Notes under the pieces: generated by a model
Databases searched by the model: none
What the model saw: the letters and a program-made list of their open reading frames with translations, nothing else
What the model was told of the DNA's origin: nothing
Assembly (NCBI GenBank): GCA_020351895.1
Contig: CP070672.1
Span: 488,759-503,511, forward strand
DNA: 14,753 nt
Reading direction: 5' to 3'
Source of the DNA: Thermoplasmata archaeon
GTDB lineage: Archaea > Thermoplasmatota > Thermoplasmata > GCA-020350865
Made by a program: the position numbers and the translations under genes
Shown: positions 7,046-13,205 of the stretch, piece by piece
Position numbering within the stretch: position 1 is the first letter of the stretch
Layout: the number at the start of each line of letters is the position of its first letter

Positions 7046-7079
7046 ACTTACAAAAAGTGTACAATAAACTATATATATA
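7046..7079 (+). promoter_or_regulatory. Shared promoter element, copy 4 (upstream of the beta-sandwich gene)
   Basis: ACTTACAAAAAGTGTACAATA differs from copies 1 and 3 by one base. The TATA box (TATATATATA from 7070) keeps the 24-base offset. Transcription should start near 7097, just before a double hairpin in the leader. Confidence 0.75.
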
Positions 7080-7101
7080 AAATACACCCTAAAAGGAACA
7101 G

Positions 7102-7131
7102 CGGGAAAATCTGATTTTTCCCGAATCAGAT
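7102..7131 (+). promoter_or_regulatory. Two overlapping, mutually exclusive leader hairpins next to the ribosome binding site
   Basis: Hairpin A: CGGGAAAA (7102-7109) pairs with TTTTCCCG (7116-7123), loop TCTGAT. Hairpin B: ATCTGATT (7109-7116) pairs with AATCAGAT (7124-7131), loop TTTCCCG. Both are perfect 8-bp stems and share bases, so only one can form at a time. Hairpin B ends exactly one base before the Shine-Dalgarno AGGAGG (7132-7137) of the 7146 gene. The expected transcription start lies just upstream. This is the layout of a two-state leader, but no known riboswitch class is recognised. Confidence 0.5.
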
Positions 7132-7145
7132 AGGAGGCGATAAAC

Positions 7146-8777
7146 ATGGTTAGAACAAACTTGGAAGAAATTAAATTTGATTGTGTATTGAAGAAAATTG
7201 GAGTATATTTTACTACGCTTATACTGATAGGGATGACGTTCTCTGTCTTACTCACCCCTTCAGTGGAAGCTGATGAAATTGCAGATGTAGAAGTTCAAAT
7301 AGCCGATGTCGTATTTGAAGTCAAGAATGTAGCAGATCCGCCTTATTATAACCAAAAATGTTATGTTACCATTACTACGCTGGAACCTCCACTCCAAAAT
7401 TATATTTCTACGGGAACCGATGAAGACGGAAAGGTGACTTTTTATATTCTCTGGTCGTACCATGATTATTTAGATGATTGTAGTGGGGATTTATATATTA
7501 CAATATTTGAGTATAAGTTGAGAAGAGATATCGGTGAATGGGAGCAAACAAGATGGAAACATTGGCAAAAAACGGACATTGACGATGATTTTGAAGGGGC
7601 ATATATAGATCAGCGTGTTGTATATCCAGAGGATTTGGATTTTACAGTTGATGTTGAACCAGATGAGGTGCCTGTTTATCGATATATGATATATGCAAGG
7701 ATAATTGTACGAAATGCTGGATCTAATCCCACTAAAGGGAAAGATAATACTACAGATCTCAAAGATATATTGGTTGTTATTAATAGTGCGGTACTGTACC
7801 AGCAAACGATAGAAATTACACACGTGATTCCACCCGAAGAAGCATATACCGGTGGTACAGTTACTGTTGAAGGCTATGTTGGCACAGAAGAGAGCCCTGC
7901 CGGAGAACCAGTTATAGGTGTAAAAGTGCTTGTAGAGATTGTTGTTGAGTCTATGGTTGAGGGACAGGCTTCCGCATATAAGAGCAGACATGTATATACA
8001 GATTTACATGGGCAATTCACATGTACTTTTGATATTCCAACCGATCCCAGATGGGCAGGTGATGCTAAAATTTATGCAACAGATGCAACACGTATGGCCG
8101 ATTGGTATATGTTAAGTGGAGATACAGCCAAGTATTATGGCCCCCATATAAATCATGTAGCCGGTGGTGGCACTGCTAGAGGCCAAGTAGTTACAATATA
8201 TGATATTGCAGACCCGGATAATGAATATAAAGTAGGTGATACTGTTCCAATATATGGTAAAGTTGAATGGTTTCATCTAAATGCGCCAGGAGGATTTCAT
8301 GACCTTGAAGGAGCCACGGTCCATATAGATTTAGAAAAAAATCGTCATATTACTCTGTTGGGCCCACTTACCACGGATTCAAATGGATGTTTCTCAACTT
8401 CATTTTGGGAACAACCTGAAGCAGAGAATGTTGGTTGGGCATTTGTCAGAGCTTGGGTTAATGCATGGGTAGATGATGGTCACTTTTATATGCCATCCAA
8501 TTTAGCCAAGGATGATTTCTATTACGCTCCTCTTGGTGACCCAGAAATTCCTCCCCGTGATATTCCAGTTACCTATCAATGGCCTGATGGTTGGGAACTC
8601 GGATACCCGGTAATAAATTGGATCGGGGAAGTCGAGGTTTCGATTTTTAATGATGTTTCCTTTAAATATATAGAGGACCACGTAGAATTTGTGCCTGAAA
8701 CATATATAGGTACAGCTTATGTAACGGGAGAGAATCCCCCATTTGTCTATAGAGGGCCAGTAGCAAATCTGGCATAG
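7146..8777 (+). CDS. Secreted beta-sandwich (Ig-like) repeat protein of unknown function
   Basis: 543 residues. After a basic start, a hydrophobic segment (about 18-36) ends in SVEADE, a likely signal peptide. The rest is acidic and beta-rich. Three stretches resemble Ig-like or carboxypeptidase-regulatory-type domains, with hallmarks such as STGTDEDGKVTF (about 79-90), the YTGGTVTVEGYV...GVKVLVEI...TDLHGQFTCTFDIP block (about 236-300) and VGDTVPIYGKVEW...GATVHIDL...TTDSNGCFSTSF (about 361-420). These turn-plus-strand patterns are common in extracellular proteins that provide stalks or substrate contact. There is no C-terminal membrane helix or catalytic motif, so release or non-covalent attachment is likely. 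It has its own copy of the shared promoter element and an excellent AGGAGG eight bases before the ATG, which fixes the start. No specific family could be named. Confidence 0.8.
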   Translation: MVRTNLEEIKFDCVLKKIGVYFTTLILIGMTFSVLLTPSVEADEIADVEVQIADVVFEVKNVADPPYYNQKCYVTITTLEPPLQNYISTGTDEDGKVTFYILWSYHDYLDDCSGDLYITIFEYKLRRDIGEWEQTRWKHWQKTDIDDDFEGAYIDQRVVYPEDLDFTVDVEPDEVPVYRYMIYARIIVRNAGSNPTKGKDNTTDLKDILVVINSAVLYQQTIEITHVIPPEEAYTGGTVTVEGYVGTEESPAGEPVIGVKVLVEIVVESMVEGQASAYKSRHVYTDLHGQFTCTFDIPTDPRWAGDAKIYATDATRMADWYMLSGDTAKYYGPHINHVAGGGTARGQVVTIYDIADPDNEYKVGDTVPIYGKVEWFHLNAPGGFHDLEGATVHIDLEKNRHITLLGPLTTDSNGCFSTSFWEQPEAENVGWAFVRAWVNAWVDDGHFYMPSNLAKDDFYYAPLGDPEIPPRDIPVTYQWPDGWELGYPVINWIGEVEVSIFNDVSFKYIEDHVEFVPETYIGTAYVTGENPPFVYRGPVANLA

Positions 8778-8802
8778 AACCATGATAGACCCAGAGCACC
8801 AC

Positions 8803-8845
8803 ATCCTTTATTTAAAAGATAAGATAATAGTGTTAGATAAAGGAT
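8803..8845 (+). repeat. 13-bp hairpin downstream of the beta-sandwich gene
   Basis: Bases 8803-8815 pair with 8833-8845: ATCCTTTAT with ATAAAGGAT perfectly, then one G-T and three more A-T pairs, around a 17-base loop. It lies 25 bases past the stop codon at 8777 and may mark or protect the transcript's 3' end. No T-run follows it. Confidence 0.5.
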
Positions 8846-9060
8846 ATAAGCCCACCTGCCCAGAATAAAACAGTCAAGCTTAGACCCAACCTCCAAAACA
8901 CAATCGACTCAGGGAAGAGGATAGTATCTTATGCCTCATCTCAAATAAAAGTCCTCTAAGGCTGGAACGAATTATTGAGAACCATTGAGACTTGGGCCGA
9001 CTATAACGTGGTAGCTAATTATAGAATTTTTAGTTTGAAATCAAAGACAGATAAATGGTA
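8846..9060 (+). other. Intergenic stretch, possible decayed coding remnant
   Basis: In one plus-strand frame the stretch 8837-9061 has 75 sense codons interrupted by a single TAA at 8957. It has no start codon or ribosome binding site. The translation (for example GWNELLRTIETWADYNVV) looks protein-like and reminds me loosely of a transposase tail, but I cannot assign a family. It may be chance. Confidence 0.15.
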
Positions 9061-9103
9061 GGGAACTCGAGATACTTATCATGGTACTCAAGTTCTCTTT
9101 TTT
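9061..9103 (+). terminator. Hairpin followed by T6, intrinsic-terminator-like
   Basis: GGGAACT (9061-9067) pairs with AGTTCTC (9091-9097, one G-T). One mismatch then separates a second stem, GAG/CTC and TAC/GTA with a bulged A, closing an eight-base loop. TTTTTT follows at 9098-9103. A long stem followed directly by a T-run is the bacterial intrinsic-terminator form; archaea also terminate at T-runs. It would end transcripts coming from the 7146 gene and isolate the small gene at 9164. Confidence 0.5.
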
Positions 9104-9113
9104 ACATATTTTA
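9103..9113 (+). promoter_or_regulatory. Probable TATA box of the small basic protein gene
   Basis: TACATATTTTA lies about 51 bases before the ATG at 9164, so transcription should start near 9135. The shared TACAAAA element is absent, so this gene appears to be outside that set. Confidence 0.35.
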
Positions 9114-9131
9114 CATTAACATTAAGTACTA

Positions 9132-9156
9132 ATAACATGATTAGATGTTATGGAGG
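9132..9156 (+). promoter_or_regulatory. 7-bp hairpin abutting the Shine-Dalgarno site of the small gene
   Basis: ATAACAT (9132-9138) pairs perfectly with ATGTTAT (9145-9151), loop GATTAG. GGAGG follows at once (9152-9156), seven bases before the ATG at 9164. The placement mirrors the leader of the 7146 gene. Confidence 0.4.
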
Positions 9157-9163
9157 ATAAGAT

Positions 9164-9421
9164 ATGACAGATATTGGGGAATGGTTTAAAAGAGAATGGT
9201 ATGATATTCATGAGATGTTAAAAACAATGAAAAGAGAAACAATTGAGAAACAAAAACCCATTTATGCAGAAAGATTTGTTTGGAGGGGATCGTTGGTTAT
9301 GGTTAAAAAAAATGGAAATGTTCAAATAAATACTATGACAGATGAAAAAATGGAATTTCTTAATCAATTTAAAAAAAGACAAAAAAAACAAGAACAAAAA
9401 ACTTTATTTTCAACCGAATAG
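9164..9421 (+). CDS. Small basic cytoplasmic protein of unknown function (85 aa)
   Basis: The start is fixed by GGAGGA seven bases upstream. The protein has no signal peptide or membrane helix. Its first third (GEWFKREWYDIHEMLKTMKRE) looks like an amphipathic helix. A middle part (about 34-57, FVWRGSLVMVKKNGNVQINTM) looks like a beta hairpin. The C-terminus is a lysine- and glutamine-rich helix (FLNQFKKRQKKQEQKT). This could suit nucleic-acid binding, but no family motif is recognised. Codon use is strongly A-rich compared with the neighbouring surface genes. The gene stands alone, with hairpins before (9061-9097) and after it (9435-9520), which fits a recently inserted unit. Confidence 0.65.
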   Translation: MTDIGEWFKREWYDIHEMLKTMKRETIEKQKPIYAERFVWRGSLVMVKKNGNVQINTMTDEKMEFLNQFKKRQKKQEQKTLFSTE

Positions 9422-9434
9422 AAAAAAATTGTTA

Positions 9435-9520
9435 AAACGAGAGGGTACACGTAGAACCTCTAGCGATTACTTGTATAAGACTTTCTCCGTGAGGTAACCT
9501 CTGGTTTTATTCTCTCGTTT
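9435..9520 (+). ncRNA. Structured 86-base element after the small gene (candidate RNA or terminator)
   Basis: AAACGAGAG (9435-9443) pairs perfectly with CTCTCGTTT (9512-9520). Inside, TAGAACC (9452-9458) can pair with GGTTTTA (9503-9509, one G-T), and GAGG-TAA-CCTC (9491-9501) forms a further small hairpin. Three nested or adjacent stems in 86 bases suggest a real RNA fold. It begins 14 bases after the stop codon of the 9164 gene, so it may be that gene's 3' end or a separate RNA. No known RNA family is recognised. Confidence 0.3.
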
Positions 9521-9643
9521 CAAACCTTTATTGTTTTCAGAAATGTATATAATTATCGTATAACCGATACTTTAAAATCTGTTACATCCCTACCGATATA
9601 TCACATAAAGTTATCAATGCTTTTGGTTTTCTCACCTAACTTT

Positions 9644-9843
9644 TCAACCCTCTGCATTACTTTTATAACATCTTATATCTTTCAGATTACTGAGAATACC
9701 TATTGTTCGAGTAAGGGGTCGATTGAATGATATCAATTGATTAAAGATTATGCTGAATACCATCGCAATGCTAAACCATAATGAAATTACCTTCCTACCC
9801 ATGAATGAATGTTATTACCTAAACCAGTAGAATACCTCCGATT
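9644..9843 (-). pseudogene. Truncated NosD-like gene: intact promoter module and signal peptide, body lost
   Basis: Complement 9843-9788 repeats the family's 5' module (TAATCGGAGGTATTC, then ATTCATTCATGGGTAGGAAG). From the ATG at 9802 the frame reads MGRKVISLWFSIAMVFSIIF, matching the signal peptides MGRKVITILLSLVMVLSLIL and MSRRVISIWLSLVMVLSLIV of the two NosD-like genes. It then continues as 32 unrelated residues and stops at 9644. No beta-helix sequence follows. It is best read as the 5' stub of a deleted surface gene, though a short secreted peptide is possible. It lies just downstream of the 3' end of the 943-residue gene. The rest of the 9521-9906 gap holds nothing I recognise. Confidence 0.65.
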
Positions 9844-9906
9844 ACTTCAATCCTCGCTTTTGATGCGTACCGGTGGTGAAAAGGAATTAGGGGATGGGGC
9901 AACCCT

Positions 9907-12738
9907 TCAAAACGGAACATCCCACTCGCATTTGGACTTGGCATGAACCCAATACCCTCTCCCTGGCTCAAAATAATCATTCTCGCCAAGGTCATGCCAA
10001 GTTTTGGTTTCAGCATCATACCATTGAATTAAATCAACTTGGATTCCGAAAGTTAGGTTATTCAATCCCTCTGTTCTATTATAGCTTCTGAGAGATGGGT
10101 ACCCAACCATGTTCCAGCCCTCCTGCAAAGTAATTGTTTGATTCGTTGTTGGCTGGCTCCCCTGATATTGGAAAAGCACTCCGCCGGGCGCGGTAATGTG
10201 CACCCAAAATCCCATGATATTCTGGATACTGTCTAAATCATTTAATGGATCTGGCTTTCTCGTATTATTGTGTTTCCAAGGATCGGACATATCGCTGGCA
10301 TTGTACCACTGCACAGCATCATAGGCTCCGCTTATACTTTTTAAAACAGAACCAACATTTGGATCATATTGAATATACGGTATGAAGATAAGGTTCCATC
10401 CAGGGTACAGATAAATAAAACCAAAAGGATCGATTAAGGGAAAGTTGTCCAGCTGGAAATACCCGTTTCCCTGGTCGATTTCGGGATGTGGAATCTCGGT
10501 ATCCCCTACACCGTCACCTGCTATGCGGCCTCCGCTTCCGTCATCCAATCCTGTATAATCGCTCCAGTAGTTTCCCTTACCCTGGCCATCGTCCCACTCG
10601 TGATCAACGGAGGTTGTATAGTTCAGAAAGACCTGATTTGTGTTGAACATGATGTTGTTGTGGTAGAAAGTGTTGTTATTGCTTGTATTCAATAAAGATA
10701 TCCCCCACATATTGTTCTCTGAAATTATATTGCCCTTAAAGAGATTGTAGCGTGTATCCTCGGTAAGATTGATACCACATTCATTGTTTGAAATATTGTT
10801 ATTAATTATGGTATTGTTTCTGGCACCCCCTTCAAAGCGGATTCCATCTGCTTTGTTGTGCGATATATTATTACCTCTTACCTGATTGAAATAACCTGGG
10901 GAAATTAAGAGTCCAGTTCTATTATTGTTTACGATTTCGTTTTCTCTTATCACAATGGAGAGTGTGAATAGGATGAGTGCTATTCCGTATTCATTACTTG
11001 ATACATTATTCCCTATAATATTGATATCATCACATGGTCCAATCGAGATACCATACATTTTGTTCATTGTAACATTGTTCTGAATTATATCATTGAACTC
11101 GGAAGATTTAATGTATATTCCATCTTTTGTATTGTTAAAAACTGTATTGTTTGCAATAGTGTTTCTATCTGAATTCTCCAGAACGTAGATTCCATGGAGT
11201 ATTTTAGATTGATATACAACATTGTTCGTAACATTGTTAAAATCGGAGTTCTGAAGTTCAATTCCATTGAAATTACTATTATGCACTTTATTGCTCCTTA
11301 TCGTACATTCATCGCTTTTATACAAATGTATCCCCGATGTACTACTGTTATGGACGTTGTTGCCTTCAATTGTGTTTTTATTAGATGATTCACGGAGTAC
11401 TATCCCATATGGATTTCTGTATACAGTATTGCTTCCAATAAAGTTTGAGTTTGAATTACGAGGGAGATAGATCCCCACAAATGAATTCTCGAAGACAGTG
11501 TTATCCGTTATATTGTTATAGTTGCATCTTAGGAGATGGATCCCATCATCAACGTTTGAGAAAGCAATATTTTTAGTTATATTGTTCCCGAAGGCTTTCT
11601 CCAGATAGATACCCATTTTACTGCTATCAGAAACGTTGTTATATGAAACAGTGTTTGAGTCCGATAAAACAATAGCAATGCCATGCAATTGGTTCGAGAT
11701 AATGGAATTGGATGTGAGGTTGTTTCGTTCGGATGAAGTCAATCCGATACCTGTATTGGTATTCAATGATACATTATTGCCAGTAATTATGTTATCATTG
11801 GATGTGGTAAGATTGAAACCATTTTCATTATTCCAGCATGCTGTATTGTTGATTGCACTGTTATTGTTCGAGGTCTCGAGTCGTATTCCATAATCACTTT
11901 CTGATATGTTGTTATCCTTCATCATGTTCCAATCAGAAAAAGCAAGGTGGATGCAAACCCTGTCATTCGAGGATGCATTGTTATCTATTATAGTGTTATT
12001 GGAAGAAAAACCAAGATCGATGCCGATGTCATTATTCAAAGCATCGTTATCTGTTATTGTGTTGTTTGACGCCCATGAAAACGAAAGACCATAACCACCG
12101 TTAAAAGAAACATTGTTGTTTGTTATACTACTGTTTCCTGACGCAGCGAACCAGATACCGGTATCCTCATTGGAGGATATATTGTTGCCCTCTATGATGC
12201 AGTTTGACGATGATCCCAGATAGATACCGTTATCGTTGTTTGACACATTATTGTTTATTATTACGCTGTTAGATGAGATATCGCATACCATGCCCCAACC
12301 TGTGGGGAGCCCCCTGTTCGAATTAATATTGTTGTTTGTTACGCTATTGTTTGATGAAGATTCAAACAACATACCATGGGTTCCATTTGTAATAGTGAAT
12401 CCCGTGATGTTTACCCAATCTACATTCACATATACAACATTTCCACTTCCTTTTCCGTCGATGATTGTGGCATCCCTGTCCTCCCCAGTCAAATTGATGG
12501 TCTTATTCACCACCAAATTCTCGTAATAAGTTCCATTATACACAAAAACCGTATCTCCATGGAAACTGTCATTGATGGCATCCTGTATTTTCGTGTAGGC
12601 TCCATCACTGCCAGTTATATTGACATAAAGTGTGGTCCCTGAAACAGTGGGTGCAAAATCCATAGTCACATCCACAATCAAAATCAAACTAAGTACCATG
12701 ACTAAGCTCAATAAGATGGTAATTACCTTCCTGCCCAT
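9907..12738 (-). CDS. NosD-like parallel beta-helix cell-surface protein (943 aa) with duplicated C-terminal module
   Basis: Starts MGRKVITILLSLVMVLSLIL (signal peptide). TTLYVN, GAYTKIQDAI and WVNITGF lead into over twenty beta-helix coils of about 23 residues (roughly 105-690), with NN ladders, GI-L and S-x-N-x-I/T motifs. N-x-S/T sequons are abundant, pointing to N-glycosylation outside the cell. The NosD-type closing motif GNYWSDYTG with GDGVGDT follows near 723. The last 168 residues are a two-part module: PGWNLIFIPY...YDAVQWYNA...GFWVHI and EGWNMVGYPS...VDLIQWYDA...PGRGYWVHAK, ending CEWDVPF. The module recurs in the 13206 gene and may anchor or cap the protein. The helix often binds carbohydrate in CASH families; the ligand here is unknown. 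The ATG at 12738 is chosen because of homology with the 793 gene and the TATA box 25 bases upstream. Confidence 0.9.
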   Translation of the reverse strand: MGRKVITILLSLVMVLSLILIVDVTMDFAPTVSGTTLYVNITGSDGAYTKIQDAINDSFHGDTVFVYNGTYYENLVVNKTINLTGEDRDATIIDGKGSGNVVYVNVDWVNITGFTITNGTHGMLFESSSNNSVTNNNINSNRGLPTGWGMVCDISSNSVIINNNVSNNDNGIYLGSSSNCIIEGNNISSNEDTGIWFAASGNSSITNNNVSFNGGYGLSFSWASNNTITDNDALNNDIGIDLGFSSNNTIIDNNASSNDRVCIHLAFSDWNMMKDNNISESDYGIRLETSNNNSAINNTACWNNENGFNLTTSNDNIITGNNVSLNTNTGIGLTSSERNNLTSNSIISNQLHGIAIVLSDSNTVSYNNVSDSSKMGIYLEKAFGNNITKNIAFSNVDDGIHLLRCNYNNITDNTVFENSFVGIYLPRNSNSNFIGSNTVYRNPYGIVLRESSNKNTIEGNNVHNSSTSGIHLYKSDECTIRSNKVHNSNFNGIELQNSDFNNVTNNVVYQSKILHGIYVLENSDRNTIANNTVFNNTKDGIYIKSSEFNDIIQNNVTMNKMYGISIGPCDDINIIGNNVSSNEYGIALILFTLSIVIRENEIVNNNRTGLLISPGYFNQVRGNNISHNKADGIRFEGGARNNTIINNNISNNECGINLTEDTRYNLFKGNIISENNMWGISLLNTSNNNTFYHNNIMFNTNQVFLNYTTSVDHEWDDGQGKGNYWSDYTGLDDGSGGRIAGDGVGDTEIPHPEIDQGNGYFQLDNFPLIDPFGFIYLYPGWNLIFIPYIQYDPNVGSVLKSISGAYDAVQWYNASDMSDPWKHNNTRKPDPLNDLDSIQNIMGFWVHITAPGGVLFQYQGSQPTTNQTITLQEGWNMVGYPSLRSYNRTEGLNNLTFGIQVDLIQWYDAETKTWHDLGENDYFEPGRGYWVHAKSKCEWDVPF

Positions 12739-12762
12739 GAATTAAAGTAATTGCTAAAGTCT

Positions 12763-12770
12763 GATAAATA
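12763..12770 (-). promoter_or_regulatory. TATA box of the 943-residue NosD-like gene (leaderless)
   Basis: On the minus strand TATTTATC sits 25 bases before the ATG at 12738, preceded by the conserved ATCGGAAGG. There is no Shine-Dalgarno site upstream of the ATG, so the transcript probably begins at the start codon. The same module occurs as relics at 6911-6968 and 9788-9843. Confidence 0.6.
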
Positions 12771-12817
12771 CCTTCCGATTGCCTCGATTGTTCGCCATGC
12801 TCCTTATTGATAGTATA

Positions 12818-12828
12818 GAAATTATATT
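12818..12828 (+). promoter_or_regulatory. Probable TATA box of the zinc-ribbon membrane protein gene
   Basis: The AT-rich run GAAATTATATT ends about 42 bases before the ATG at 12871. Transcription would start near 12850, leaving room for the GGAGGAGA ribosome binding site (12860-12867). It is divergent from the promoter of the 943-residue gene. Confidence 0.4.
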
Positions 12829-12870
12829 AAGGTTTGAAAAAAATCACCATATTGTCCATGGAGGAGAAAT

Positions 12871-13161
12871 ATGACCGATTTATCGGAACCCGGGATTACT
12901 TTTATAATTATAGGAGCAATCATGATGTTTGCAGGAGTGTTTTTTCCTTTTCTTGGAATTATTTGTTTCTTTGGCTTTTCTTTAGCTTTCATCGGCCTTA
13001 TCTTTTTGATTGTGGGATTTAGACAGAGTGAAACACCTTCTTATCAGCAGTATCCTCAGTATCCCCCTCCACCAAGGCGAATATGTCTCTCATGTGGAAG
13101 AGAAATAGGTTTTAATGCGAAAGTCTGCCAGTATTGTGGATATGATTTTCAACAAAATTAA
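12871..13161 (+). CDS. Small membrane protein with C-terminal zinc ribbon (96 aa)
   Basis: Two hydrophobic helices (about 9-28 and 29-50) form a hairpin in the membrane. A Pro/Tyr/Gln-rich linker (55-68) leads to a four-cysteine zinc ribbon with CLSC (72-75) and CQYC (86-89), each followed by glycine. This layout is widespread among small archaeal membrane proteins annotated only as zinc-ribbon domain proteins; the exact role is unknown. The ribbon most likely faces the cytoplasm and may bind nucleic acid or protein. The start follows GGAGGAGA by three bases. The longer-looking frame from 12834 is a shadow, because it loses the ribbon. The gene runs divergent from the 943-residue gene and convergent with the 13206 gene. 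Confidence 0.82.
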   Translation: MTDLSEPGITFIIIGAIMMFAGVFFPFLGIICFFGFSLAFIGLIFLIVGFRQSETPSYQQYPQYPPPPRRICLSCGREIGFNAKVCQYCGYDFQQN

Positions 13162-13176
13162 AAAGTCCTTATTGTT

Positions 13177-13198
13177 TCCTCGTCTATTTTAAAGAGGA
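13177..13198. terminator. Small inverted repeat between convergent genes
   Basis: TCCTC (13177-13181) pairs with GAGGA (13194-13198) in the 44-base gap between the stop codons of the zinc-ribbon gene and the 13206 gene. T-rich sequence lies around it on both strands, so it could help end transcription both ways. The stem is short, so the call is weak. Confidence 0.25.
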
Positions 13199-13205
13199 TT
13201 ATCAT

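Noticed and set aside
7491..7991. 166-codon minus-strand ORF
   Set aside because: Shadow of the beta-sandwich gene, rich in Cys, Asn and Ile in random order, with no start signals.
10486..12642. Several plus-strand ORFs of 60-96 codons
   Set aside because: All are complements of the asparagine-rich repeats of the 943-residue gene; long open antisense frames are expected from AAT/AAC-rich repeats.
12834..13022. 62-codon frame starting before the zinc-ribbon gene
   Set aside because: Overlaps the 12871 gene in another frame, lacks an SD at its ATG and loses the cysteine motifs.
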